A stretch of DNA of 8,787 nucleotides from an uncultured beta proteobacterium (GTDB lineage Bacteria; Pseudomonadota; Gammaproteobacteria; Burkholderiales; Rhodocyclaceae): the NCBI GenBank assembly GCA_903930395.1, contig CAIYYE010000025.1, positions 1 to 8,787 on the forward strand, given 5' to 3'. A program made the translations under genes and the position numbers. Shown in pieces: positions 1-6,859 of this stretch; position 1 is the stretch's first letter; the number at the start of each line of letters is the position of its first letter. A model generated the notes under the pieces. It searched no databases and was not told the origin of the DNA. It saw only the letters and a list, made by a program, of their open reading frames with translations.

Positions 1-818
1 CAGACATCGATGCAGCGACCGCAATTGGTGCAGTTCGGCGACAGGATTACCGGCCCGACGCCCTTGCCTTCACCCTTGAGCGCCGGCCGGATAACCTGGG
101 GTTCAGGGCAGACTTCGAAACAGTCCATGCAGTCGTTGCAGGCGGCGCGCGCCGGTGCCGAAACGCGAACCGGGCTCCAGCGACCAATCAGGCTGTAAAA
201 GGCACCGACCGGGCAAAGACGGCCACACCAGCCCCGACTCATCACGAAGAGGTCGAACAGGAAAACCGCGAGGACCACAGTCCACGCCGCCCCCATGCCG
301 AAAATCAGGCCGCGATGCAGCATCGAGACCGGATTGATCAATTCCCACAGCACGACTCCGGTCAGCGCCGAGCCAACGAGGGTCATGCCGAGTATCCAGT
401 AGCGCGTATTGCGGCCAAGCTGGGCGCTGCCCTTGATGCCCAAACGGTCGCGCAGCCAGCCGGCCGCATCGGTCACGACATTGACCGGGCAGACCCAACT
501 ACAATAAACCCGCCCGCCGACCAGAAAATAAAAAACCAGCACAATGCTCAAGCCCACCAGACCCAGGGTTTCCGGCAAATGCCCGGTGACCATGGACTGC
601 AGAGCCACATAGGGATCAGTCAGGGGCAGGAAACCCAGGGTGTAGCTGTAGGCCAGATTGCCCTTGACGATCCACTGGCCGAACCACGGGCCGACGAGGA
701 ACAGGGCGAGAATGGAAAACTGTGAAATCCGCCGCAGGATCAGCCAGCGATGGGCCCGGAGCCAGCCCTTTTCAGCCACGGCCTCGGCCCCGATGCGTTT
801 GTTCTTGGCGGCGCTCAT
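1..818 (-). CDS. napH: NapH, quinol dehydrogenase membrane iron-sulfur subunit (3' end cut off)
   Basis: Membrane partner of NapG. In nap systems the NapGH pair oxidises quinol and passes electrons towards the periplasmic nitrate reductase NapAB. I translated it by hand from the ATG at 818; 272 codons are in the window and the reading frame runs off the left edge. Hydrophobic stretches lie near residues 33-49, 84-101, 140-160 and 172-192, giving four membrane segments. Two CxxxCP motifs typical of the NapH/NosR/RdxA group are at C106-C110 and C198-C202. A ferredoxin-like pair of 4Fe-4S motifs follows: C227/C230/C233/C237 is complete, and C263/C266/C269 is cut before its last cysteine. E. coli NapH is about 287 residues, so only a short tail should be missing. 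The start overlaps the napG stop as ATGA, and a run of six G lies 7 nt upstream as a possible ribosome site. NosH of clade II nos clusters is a homologue, but direct adjacency to a napG-like gene favours NapH. Confidence 0.93.
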   Translation of the reverse strand, partial: MSAAKNKRIGAEAVAEKGWLRAHRWLILRRISQFSILALFLVGPWFGQWIVKGNLAYSYTLGFLPLTDPYVALQSMVTGHLPETLGLVGLSIVLVFYFLVGGRVYCSWVCPVNVVTDAAGWLRDRLGIKGSAQLGRNTRYWILGMTLVGSALTGVVLWELINPVSMLHRGLIFGMGAAWTVVLAVFLFDLFVMSRGWCGRLCPVGAFYSLIGRWSPVRVSAPARAACNDCMDCFEVCPEPQVIRPALKGEGKGVGPVILSPNCTNCGRCIDV

Positions 819-1696
819 GGCTTGCCCCCCAGACCTGGTGGCAGGCTGGGGATGGCCCCCGCTTCGCTGCCGGGCAGGCCGCGCGCGGTCGCCGTCTGGC
901 CACTGGCCGGGTCGTAGTGACCGGGCAGGACCGCGCCGTCCGGCAGGCGATCGGGCAGATCCGCCATTTTGGATTCGTCGATCAGTGAATGGCCGGCCTT
1001 GGCCTTTTCATCCCAGCCCACCCGGTAATGCTGGCCGAGCGCGCCCTTGGCCAGCTTGGGCGGCAGGATGCGGATCGCCGCCTCTTCCAGGACGCAGGAT
1101 TTTTCGCACTTGCCGCAGCCCGTGCAATGCTCGGAATGCACGGTCGGCAGGAACATGGCGTGGCGACCAGTACGCTGATTGGGCACCATCTCGAGCGTGA
1201 TCGCCTTGTTGATGACCGGGCAGACGCGGTAGCAGACATCGCAGCGCAGACCGAGAAAATTGAGGCAGGTTTCGTGGTCGATGAGGACGGCGACACCCAT
1301 CTTCGCCTTGTTGATGTCGGTCAGCCCGTGATCGAGAGCGCCGGTCGGGCAGGCCTTGATGCAGGGGATGTCCTCGCACATCTCGCACGGGATATTGCGC
1401 GCCGTGAAGTAGGGCGTTCCGGTTGCCACGGGGGCTTCCGGCTTGGCCAGCTCCAGGGTGTTGTAGGGGCAGTCGCGGACGCACATGCCGCAACGGATGC
1501 AGGCACCGAGGAAGTCGTCCTCAGGCAGGGCGCCGGGCGGACGCAGGGCAAGCGCCGGCAAGGCCTTCGATTGTTTGGCGTAGAGCCCGAGGCCAAGGCC
1601 CAGCATGCCCACACCGCAAACCATCTTGGCCGAATCGAAAAGAAACTGGCGGCGAGCGGCGTCGCTTTTGGGAAGTTTTGGTTTCATCGTTTTCAC
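815..1696 (-). CDS. napG: NapG, Tat-exported ferredoxin-type protein with four 4Fe-4S motifs
   Basis: Periplasmic iron-sulfur partner of NapH in quinol oxidation for nitrate reduction. Numbering from the ATG at 1687 (290 residues), a twin-arginine motif ARRQFL at 11-16 is followed by a hydrophobic stretch to about residue 36, so export by Tat as a membrane-anchored or cleaved protein is expected. Four cysteine sets are visible: C63/66/69/73, C101/104/109/113, C141/149/152/156 and C188/191/194/198, the NapG/MauM-type pattern. Start: a GTG at 1696 (three codons upstream, MKTMKP) has GGA spaced 6 nt before it, while the ATG at 1687 has no clear site at the usual distance. I give the GTG start but either is possible. 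An upstream ATG at 1783 would bury the Tat signal and is rejected. The protein is longer than E. coli NapG (231 residues), mainly through a Gly/Pro-rich tail after about residue 225. The stop overlaps napH by 4 nt, suggesting translational coupling. Confidence 0.93.
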   Translation of the reverse strand: MKTMKPKLPKSDAARRQFLFDSAKMVCGVGMLGLGLGLYAKQSKALPALALRPPGALPEDDFLGACIRCGMCVRDCPYNTLELAKPEAPVATGTPYFTARNIPCEMCEDIPCIKACPTGALDHGLTDINKAKMGVAVLIDHETCLNFLGLRCDVCYRVCPVINKAITLEMVPNQRTGRHAMFLPTVHSEHCTGCGKCEKSCVLEEAAIRILPPKLAKGALGQHYRVGWDEKAKAGHSLIDESKMADLPDRLPDGAVLPGHYDPASGQTATARGLPGSEAGAIPSLPPGLGGKP

Positions 1697-1755
1697 AAAT
1701 TTTCCGTTCTGCCGTCTTTGATGTGCCCCGCAAGCCATCGACTGTCGGCCCAAGC

Positions 1756-1761
1756 AATCTA
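1756..1761 (-). promoter_or_regulatory. Candidate -10 element for napGH
   Basis: TAGATT on the minus strand matches TATAAT at four of six positions. It would start transcription near 1749, giving a leader of about 50-60 nt before napG. There is no good -35 hexamer at the normal distance, which would fit an activator-dependent promoter. The call rests mainly on its position relative to the FNR-like half-site. The whole tatD-napG gap (1697-1842) shows no obvious stem-loop terminator and no other gene. Confidence 0.25.
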
Positions 1762-1782
1762 CGCCTGTCATTCCCCGCTGCA

Positions 1783-1796
1783 TTAGCCCAGATCAA
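1783..1796 (-). promoter_or_regulatory. Possible FNR/ANR-like site upstream of napG
   Basis: Read on the minus strand the site is TTGATctggGCTAA. The first half matches the FNR half-site exactly, and the second half keeps only the last two bases of ATCAA. Its centre (1789.5) lies 31 nt upstream of the centre of a candidate -10 hexamer TAGATT (1761-1756), close to the spacing of FNR-activated promoters with the site at -41.5. Oxygen control of nap-type genes is common, so the placement makes sense, but the degenerate second half means this is only a candidate. Confidence 0.3.
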
Positions 1797-1842
1797 ATTG
1801 GAACAATACCGCCGTGAGTAATTGCCCGAAGCTTGAGCCCCG

Positions 1843-2604
1843 TCAAAGGCCAGGCAGGATGCGCCGGGCGTTGGCCGCCGTGGCGGCGCTCACCCCGGCG
1901 CGGGTGAGACCGCGCAGATCGGCCAGGACATCGGCGATGCACGACAACTCGGCCGGCGCATTGCGGCCGCCGTTGAGCCAGGCGGGCGGGATGTCCGGCG
2001 CGTCGGTCTCGAGGACGATAGCGTCGAGCGGCAGCGTACGCGCCAGTTCGCGGATGCGCGTCGAGCCGCTGAAAGTCATCGCGCCGCCAAAACCGAGCGC
2101 AAAGCCGAGCTTGATGAAGGCATCGGCCTGCTGCCGACTGCCGTTGAAGGCGTGGGCGATGCCGCCACGAACGCCGATGCGGCGCAACTGCTTGAGCACA
2201 GGATCAACCGCCCGACGCACATGAAGCAGCACCGGCAGGTCAAAATCGCGGGCCAACTTGAGCTGTTCGACGAAAAAATATTCCTGCCTCGCCGGATCGA
2301 CATCAGCGACGAAATGATCGAGGCCGATTTCGCCGACGGCCACTGGTTTTTCCTGCATCAGCCAGTCGCGCAGAACACCGAGATCGTTCTCGCTGGCCGG
2401 CATGACGTAGAGCGGATGGATGCCGTAGGCGGCGGCACAGCCCAGATAGCGCCCGACTACAGCCTTGGTCGTGGCAAAACCATCAACCGCAACGGCCGGG
2501 ACAAGAATTTTCTCCACCCCGGCGGCCAGCGCGGCCGCATGCACCGCATCCCGATCCGCCGCAAATTCCGCCGCGTCGAGATGGCAGTGGGTATCGATCA
2601 GCAT
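1843..2604 (-). CDS. tatD: TatD-family metal-dependent hydrolase (YjjV-like)
   Basis: Cytoplasmic TIM-barrel amidohydrolase-superfamily protein; TatD relatives act as metal-dependent DNases, though the substrate of this one is unknown. Its 253 residues are close to the usual length of about 260. Metal ligands expected for the family are visible: H6 and H8 in DTHCHLD at the N-terminus, E92 in GEIGLD, H128 in LLHVRR, H151 in AHAFNGS and D201 in LETDAPDIP. The FNGS-QQA stretch, the GGAMTF stretch and the DAPDIP ending resemble E. coli YjjV more than TatD itself. The start at 2604 gives the canonical MLIDTHCHLD. An in-frame open stretch upstream to 2949 only runs inside dadA and lacks family similarity. 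The start lies inside the last codons of dadA (7-nt overlap, ATGCTGA) and no good Shine-Dalgarno is visible, so translation probably depends on ribosomes finishing dadA. Confidence 0.93.
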   Translation of the reverse strand: MLIDTHCHLDAAEFAADRDAVHAAALAAGVEKILVPAVAVDGFATTKAVVGRYLGCAAAYGIHPLYVMPASENDLGVLRDWLMQEKPVAVGEIGLDHFVADVDPARQEYFFVEQLKLARDFDLPVLLHVRRAVDPVLKQLRRIGVRGGIAHAFNGSRQQADAFIKLGFALGFGGAMTFSGSTRIRELARTLPLDAIVLETDAPDIPPAWLNGGRNAPAELSCIADVLADLRGLTRAGVSAATAANARRILPGL

Positions 2605-3854
2605 GGCAGAAAGGGGAAATCCGGTTCGGGCGTGGCGCCACTCATCATGTCGGCCAACGCCGCCGCCGAGCCGCAGGACATCGTCCAGCCCAGGGTGCCG
2701 TGGCCGGTGTTGAGCCACAAATTGGGGAAGCGGCTCCGGCCGATGATTGGCACATTGGAGGGTGTTGCCGGGCGCAGACCACACCAGAATTCGGGTTCGC
2801 CGACCGTTTTCAAATCGGGGAAAAGTTGGCGGGTGCGCGTCAGCAGCGCCTGACAGCGGACCGGATTGAGATCGAGGTTGTAGCCGTTGAACTCGGCCGT
2901 GCCGGCAACGCGCAGGCGATTGCCAAGGCGGGAATAGACCAGCCGGCACTCGTCGTCAGTCAGGCTCACCGTCGGCGCCGCGCTGTCTTCGGCCAGCGTC
3001 AGGGTCGCCGAATAACCCTTGGCCGGATAGACCGGCAAATCAATGCCCAGCGGCTTGAGCAGCAGGGGCGAGTAACTGCCCAGCGCAAGGACGTAGGCGT
3101 CGGCCGTCAGCGTTTCGGCGCGGCCATCCTCACCAGTGACACGCACGCCGGTGATCTCTCCGCCAGCAGTCTCGATACGCGCTATGTTCATCCCGTAGCG
3201 AAAATCGACACCGGCCGCCTGCGCGTGTCCGGCCAGGCTGCGGGTAAATTTGTGGGCGTCGCCGGATTCGTCCGAGGGCGTGTAATCGCCCCCCACCAGC
3301 AAGCCACGCGCCCCGGCCAGGGCCGGTTCGATCGTCAGGCATTGGTCGGCGTCGACCGTGACCCGATCCAGACCGAAGTCACGCATCAGGCGCGCCGCCT
3401 CGACAGCCAACGAGAACTCGTCTGGATCGGTGTAGATATGCAGGATGCCGCGTTCAAGATGATCGTAATCCAGCGCCAGCTCCTGACGCAGGGCTTGCAG
3501 GCAGCCACGGCTGTAGAGCGCCATGGCGACAATCGCCGCCATGTTGCGGCGCGTCCGCCCGGGCAGGCATTCGTAGAGAAAGCGCAGCCCCCAGGCCAGC
3601 TGCGCCGGATCGGCCCGCCAGCGCCAGAGCAGCGGGGCATCCTCGCGTCCCAGCCATTTTCGCAGGCGGCTCAGGGCATGCGGATTGGCCCAGGGCTCGG
3701 CGTGCGAGACGGAAATCTGGCCGCCGTTGGCGAAGCTCGTTTCATTGCCAGCCACCGGCTGCCGGTCGATGACCGTGACCTGGTGCCCGGCGCGGGCGAG
3801 ATACCACGCACTCGTCGTGCCGACGACGCCGGCACCCAGCACGAGCACTCTCAA
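2598..3854 (-). CDS. dadA: D-amino acid dehydrogenase DadA (FAD-dependent), TTG start
   Basis: Membrane-associated flavoprotein that oxidatively deaminates D-amino acids (classically D-alanine to pyruvate and ammonia), passing electrons to the respiratory chain. Its 418 residues compare with 432 in E. coli. An N-terminal FAD-binding Rossmann motif GAGVVG is at 7-12 with the acidic strand end at D30. A family-typical FANGGQIS segment is at 41-48, and the C-terminal flavin-contacting block holds FWCGLRP (356-362) and LNTGHGTLGWTMSCGS (381-396). Start choice: the only start giving the canonical MRVLVLGAGVVG is TTG at 3854, which overlaps the spoT stop as TTGA. It is backed by a strong Shine-Dalgarno six bases upstream. 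An in-frame extension to 4139 lies within spoT and does not look like DadA. It has no adjacent alanine racemase or Lrp-type regulator in the window, so the physiological substrate is inferred from the family only; a broader D-amino acid range is possible. Confidence 0.94.
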   Translation of the reverse strand: MRVLVLGAGVVGTTSAWYLARAGHQVTVIDRQPVAGNETSFANGGQISVSHAEPWANPHALSRLRKWLGREDAPLLWRWRADPAQLAWGLRFLYECLPGRTRRNMAAIVAMALYSRGCLQALRQELALDYDHLERGILHIYTDPDEFSLAVEAARLMRDFGLDRVTVDADQCLTIEPALAGARGLLVGGDYTPSDESGDAHKFTRSLAGHAQAAGVDFRYGMNIARIETAGGEITGVRVTGEDGRAETLTADAYVLALGSYSPLLLKPLGIDLPVYPAKGYSATLTLAEDSAAPTVSLTDDECRLVYSRLGNRLRVAGTAEFNGYNLDLNPVRCQALLTRTRQLFPDLKTVGEPEFWCGLRPATPSNVPIIGRSRFPNLWLNTGHGTLGWTMSCGSAAALADMMSGATPEPDFPFLPC

Positions 3855-6004
3855 GTGTCGCCTCCCCTTTCGCGGGTTATGCGGGTGACTTCCGGGATGT
3901 GGCGCATGCCGCGCATGACCGAGGCCAGATGGGTGCGATGGGCGACCTGGATGGTGAAACGCAGCGAGGTAAATAGCCGCTCGGGATCGGAGTCCATGGC
4001 GACATGCTCGATATTGGAACCCGCTTCGGCAATTGCCGAGGCAACCTGGGCTAGCACGCCACGTGAATTCTTGACCTCGACCTTGATGCGGATATCGAAG
4101 AGCTTGCCTTCTTCCGGCTCCCATTCGACATCGATCCACTTCTGCGGCTCGGACGAGCGCGATTTGCGGATAGTCGGGCAGTCGTGGGTGTGGATGATCA
4201 GGCCACTGCCCTTGCGGATGGAGCCGATGATGGGATCGCCGGGAATCGGCTGGCAGCAGCGGGCGAGCTGGATGGCCATGCCTTCGGTGCCGTGGATGGC
4301 CAGGGTCATGCCGCTCGGAGAGTCGTGCGACATGTCCTCGCGGGCCAGCAGGCGGCGGGCGACGACCGAGGGCAGGCGCTTGCCGAGGCCGATTTCGGTG
4401 TAAACCTCTTCAATGGTTTTCTGGCCGCCGGCCTTGACCATCTGGTCCCAGGCCGCGGTCGGGATCGAAATCGGCACGACACCGAGCGAGAGCAGTTCCT
4501 GGCGCAGCAGGCGCTCGCCAAGACGGGCCGATTCCTCGTTCTGCATGGTGCGCAGGAAATGACGGATCTTGCTGCGTGCCCGCCCCGTCTTGACGTAGGT
4601 CAGCCACACCGGATTGGGGCTGGCCTGCGGCGAGGTGATGATTTCGACCAGATCGCCATTGCGCAGGTCGGTGCGCAGCGGCGAGAGTTCGTGATTGACC
4701 CGCGCCGCCGAGCAATGGTGGCCGACATCGGTGTGCACGGCATAGGCGAAGTCGACCACGGTGGCGCCACGCGGCATGGCCATGATCTTGCCCTTGGGCG
4801 TGAAGACGTAAACCTCGTCCGGGAAGAGATCGATCTTGACGTTCTCGAAGAACTCGGCCGAGTCGCTGGTCTGCATTTCGAGGAGCGACTGCAGCCACTT
4901 GTGCGTCTTGATCTGCAGGTCGGCGCTGCTCTCGTCCATGTCCTTGTAGAGCCAGTGCGCGGCGACACCTTCCTGCGCGACGTTGTGCATTTCGCGCGTC
5001 CGAATCTGCACCTCGACCGGCGTACCGTAGGGGCCGATCAGGGTTGTATGCAGCGACTGGTAGCCGTTGGCCTTGGGAATCGCGATGTAGTCCTTGAACT
5101 TGCCGGGCACCGGCTTGAAAAGACTGTGCAGGGCGCCGAGCGCCAGGTAGCAGGTCGGCACATTGTCGACGACGACGCGAAAGCCATAGATATCGAGCAC
5201 CTGCGAAAACGACAGGTGCTTGTCCTTCATCTTGCGGAAAATCGAGTACAGGCTCTTCTCGCGGCCAAAGACCTGGGCCTTGAGGCCGGCGTGCGTGAGC
5301 TTTTCGTTGATGCCGTCGAGAATCCGCGTCAGCAGTTCCTTACGGTTACCGTGTGCCGTGCTCAGCGCCTTGGTCAGCACGGCGGCGCGGTGCGGGTGGA
5401 TGAGCCGGAAGGAGGTGTCCTGCAATTCCCGATAGAGCTTGTTCAAGCCAAGCCGCAAGGCAATAGGCGCGTAGATTTCGAGCGTTTCGCGGGCAATGCG
5501 GGTGCGCTTGTCAGCGCGCATCGCCGACATGGTCTGAATGTTGTGCTGACGGTCGGCCAGCTTGATGAGCACAACGCGCAAATCGCGCGCCATGGCCATC
5601 AGCATCTTGCGAAAATTCTCGGCCTGCGCCTCCTGGTAGGAGGCAAATTCCATCTTGTCGAGCTTGGACAGGCCATCGACCAGTTCGGCGACTTCCTTGC
5701 CGAATTTCTCGGCCAGCTCGTGCTTGGTCGTGCCGGTGTCTTCGAGCACATCGTGGAGCAGGGCAGCGGCGATGGCGTCGCCATCCATCCGCCATTCGAC
5801 AACCGCGCCGGCAACGGCCAGCGGGTGCGTGATATAGGCTTCACCCGACATGCGCCGCTGATTGGCGTGCGCCTTGGCCGCGTAAGCGTACGCAGCCTTG
5901 ATTTTCTCTAGATCGGCGGGGGAAAGGTAATCGAGACTATCGAGGAAAACCCGGTAAGCGGGCTCCTCATCAGCAGGCGGCAGAGGCGACGGCGCAGAAT
6001 CCAT
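3851..6004 (-). CDS. spoT: Bifunctional (p)ppGpp synthetase/hydrolase SpoT (Rel/Spo family)
   Basis: Makes and degrades the alarmone (p)ppGpp in the cytoplasm. Its 717 residues match the family length. Domain order: HD hydrolase (about 35-190) with metal-site residues H60, H84-D85 in LLHDVLEDT and D151 in KLADRQHN; synthetase (about 240-355) with GREKSLYSIFRKMK, DIYGFRVV, YIAIPKANGYQSLHTT and VEVQIRT; TGS (about 390-452); the zinc-finger/RIS region with the CC pair at 583-584 and C609; and an ACT domain (about 636-712). The synthetase motif that is EXDD in monofunctional RelA is KFKD (302-305), i.e. the RXKD class of bifunctional enzymes with a conservative R-to-K change. The intact HD site plus position after rpoZ supports SpoT rather than RelA. 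It begins 21 nt after rpoZ and its stop overlaps the dadA TTG start. Confidence 0.97.
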   Translation of the reverse strand: MDSAPSPLPPADEEPAYRVFLDSLDYLSPADLEKIKAAYAYAAKAHANQRRMSGEAYITHPLAVAGAVVEWRMDGDAIAAALLHDVLEDTGTTKHELAEKFGKEVAELVDGLSKLDKMEFASYQEAQAENFRKMLMAMARDLRVVLIKLADRQHNIQTMSAMRADKRTRIARETLEIYAPIALRLGLNKLYRELQDTSFRLIHPHRAAVLTKALSTAHGNRKELLTRILDGINEKLTHAGLKAQVFGREKSLYSIFRKMKDKHLSFSQVLDIYGFRVVVDNVPTCYLALGALHSLFKPVPGKFKDYIAIPKANGYQSLHTTLIGPYGTPVEVQIRTREMHNVAQEGVAAHWLYKDMDESSADLQIKTHKWLQSLLEMQTSDSAEFFENVKIDLFPDEVYVFTPKGKIMAMPRGATVVDFAYAVHTDVGHHCSAARVNHELSPLRTDLRNGDLVEIITSPQASPNPVWLTYVKTGRARSKIRHFLRTMQNEESARLGERLLRQELLSLGVVPISIPTAAWDQMVKAGGQKTIEEVYTEIGLGKRLPSVVARRLLAREDMSHDSPSGMTLAIHGTEGMAIQLARCCQPIPGDPIIGSIRKGSGLIIHTHDCPTIRKSRSSEPQKWIDVEWEPEEGKLFDIRIKVEVKNSRGVLAQVASAIAEAGSNIEHVAMDSDPERLFTSLRFTIQVAHRTHLASVMRGMRHIPEVTRITRERGGDT
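3861..3870 (-). promoter_or_regulatory. dadA: Strong ribosome binding site fixing the TTG start of dadA
   Basis: AAAGGGGAGG on the minus strand lies six bases before the TTG at 3854 and inside the last codons of spoT. It is the best-formed Shine-Dalgarno sequence in the minus-strand operon. It supports TTG as the genuine start, and suggests dadA can be translated efficiently despite the rare start codon. Confidence 0.75.
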
Positions 6005-6025
6005 CAGTCTTCACCGCCCCTGCTT

Positions 6026-6232
6026 TCAGGACTGGCCGCGGTTGAGCACTTCCAGACCAATCTTGCCGGCGCCCATTTCCTTGAGTGCGACGACCGTCGG
6101 CTTGTGCTTCTCGCCATCGACCAGCGGCGTTGCGCCATTGGCCAGCTGACGGGCGCGATGCGCTGCAGCCAGGGTCATCATGAAGCGATTGGGGATTCTT
6201 TTCAAACAGTCATCAACGGTAACGCGAGCCAT
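6026..6232 (-). CDS. rpoZ: DNA-directed RNA polymerase omega subunit
   Basis: Small subunit that helps assemble RNA polymerase by binding beta-prime. In E. coli its N-terminus forms part of ppGpp binding site 1. The 68 residues start with [10 protein letters not shown] and include NRFMM and the ALKEM-AGKI stretch typical of omega. The N-terminal MARVT, whose residues 2-5 line the E. coli ppGpp site, is retained, so this polymerase can plausibly respond directly to the alarmone made by the next gene. It is shorter than the 91-residue E. coli protein, lacking the long charged C-terminal tail. A GAGG ribosome site lies 7 nt before the ATG. The gene starts 15 nt after gmk and ends 21 nt before spoT, in the widely conserved gmk-rpoZ-spoT order. 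Confidence 0.97.
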   Translation of the reverse strand: MARVTVDDCLKRIPNRFMMTLAAAHRARQLANGATPLVDGEKHKPTVVALKEMGAGKIGLEVLNRGQS

Positions 6233-6247
6233 GGGGCAACCTCAAAA

Positions 6248-6856
6248 TCAGATCATTCTTTGAAACAGGGCGGCGTGACGCGCACGCTGCGCCCCAAAGC
6301 TCAGCCGTGACGCCCGCACAACCGCGCGAAGATCGTCCAGCGCCTGAGCCAACTGGTCGTTAATAATAACATAGTCGAATTCCCCGACATGCCGCATTTC
6401 GGCCTGCGCCGCGGCCAGACGCCGGGAAATGACGTCCGCACTGTCGGTGCCGCGACCGGTCAGACGACGCGTCAGCTCTTCCATCGACGGCGGCAGGATG
6501 AAGATACCAATCGCCTGCGGAAACAGCTCGCGCACCTGCTGCGCGCCCTGCCAGTCGATCTCGAGCAGGACATCACGATCGGCCGCCAACTGGTCGGCAA
6601 TCCATTTCTTCGACGTGCCGTAGAAATTACCGTGCACTTCGGCCCATTCGAGGAATTCCTGGCGGCCGATCATGGCCTGGAATTCGGTCGCATCGACGAA
6701 GTGGTAGGCCTCCCCATTCACCTCACCCGAACGCGGACTCCGCGTCGTGTAGGAAATCGACAACTGGACGCCTGATTCCTGCTCAAGCAGCAGCCGAACC
6801 AAGGTGGTCTTGCCGGCCCCGGAGGGCGCCGCGACGACGTAAAGATTGCCGGGCAT
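6248..6856 (-). CDS. gmk: Guanylate kinase
   Basis: Cytoplasmic enzyme converting GMP and ATP to GDP and ADP, an essential step in guanine nucleotide supply and in salvage. Its 202 residues are the standard length. The P-loop APSGAGKTT is at 10-18. The GMP-binding region SYTTRSPRSGEVNGEAYHF (35-53) holds R39 and R42, and EFLEWAEVHGNFYGT is at 67-81. LLEIDWQGAQQV (97-108) and the lid-type segment RLTGRGTD (131-138) complete the core. The ATG at 6856 sits 3 nt after the yicC stop. The Shine-Dalgarno GGAG (spacing 6) is formed by the last codons of yicC, so the two are tightly coupled. Its product feeds the GDP/GTP used by SpoT two genes downstream. Confidence 0.97.
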   Translation of the reverse strand: MPGNLYVVAAPSGAGKTTLVRLLLEQESGVQLSISYTTRSPRSGEVNGEAYHFVDATEFQAMIGRQEFLEWAEVHGNFYGTSKKWIADQLAADRDVLLEIDWQGAQQVRELFPQAIGIFILPPSMEELTRRLTGRGTDSADVISRRLAAAQAEMRHVGEFDYVIINDQLAQALDDLRAVVRASRLSFGAQRARHAALFQRMI

Positions 6857-6859
6857 GGC

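Noticed and set aside
989..1786. 265-codon plus-strand frame opposite napG
   Set aside because: Antisense to a gene with four intact 4Fe-4S motifs and a Tat signal; no family resemblance of its own.
1797..1842. Possible terminator after tatD
   Set aside because: The minus strand here has an AAGCTT palindrome and GC runs but no stem of useful length followed by a T tract, so I do not call a terminator.
2605..2949. N-terminal extension of the TatD hydrolase
   Set aside because: The added 115 residues overlap the C-terminus of dadA and lack similarity to the family; the internal ATG gives the canonical MLIDTHCHLD start.
3855..4139. N-terminal extension of DadA to an upstream ATG
   Set aside because: It would overlap the conserved ACT-domain end of spoT by 95 codons and precede the Rossmann motif; the TTG start with a strong ribosome site is better.
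2700..4403. 567-codon open frame on the plus strand opposite dadA and the end of spoT
   Set aside because: It crosses the dadA-spoT junction antisense to both, with no known motif, so it is a codon-bias shadow.
4184..5911. 575-codon open frame on the plus strand opposite spoT
   Set aside because: It lies wholly antisense to a full-length, motif-complete spoT. Its translation has no recognisable domain, and long antisense frames are expected in GC-rich genes with strong third-position bias.
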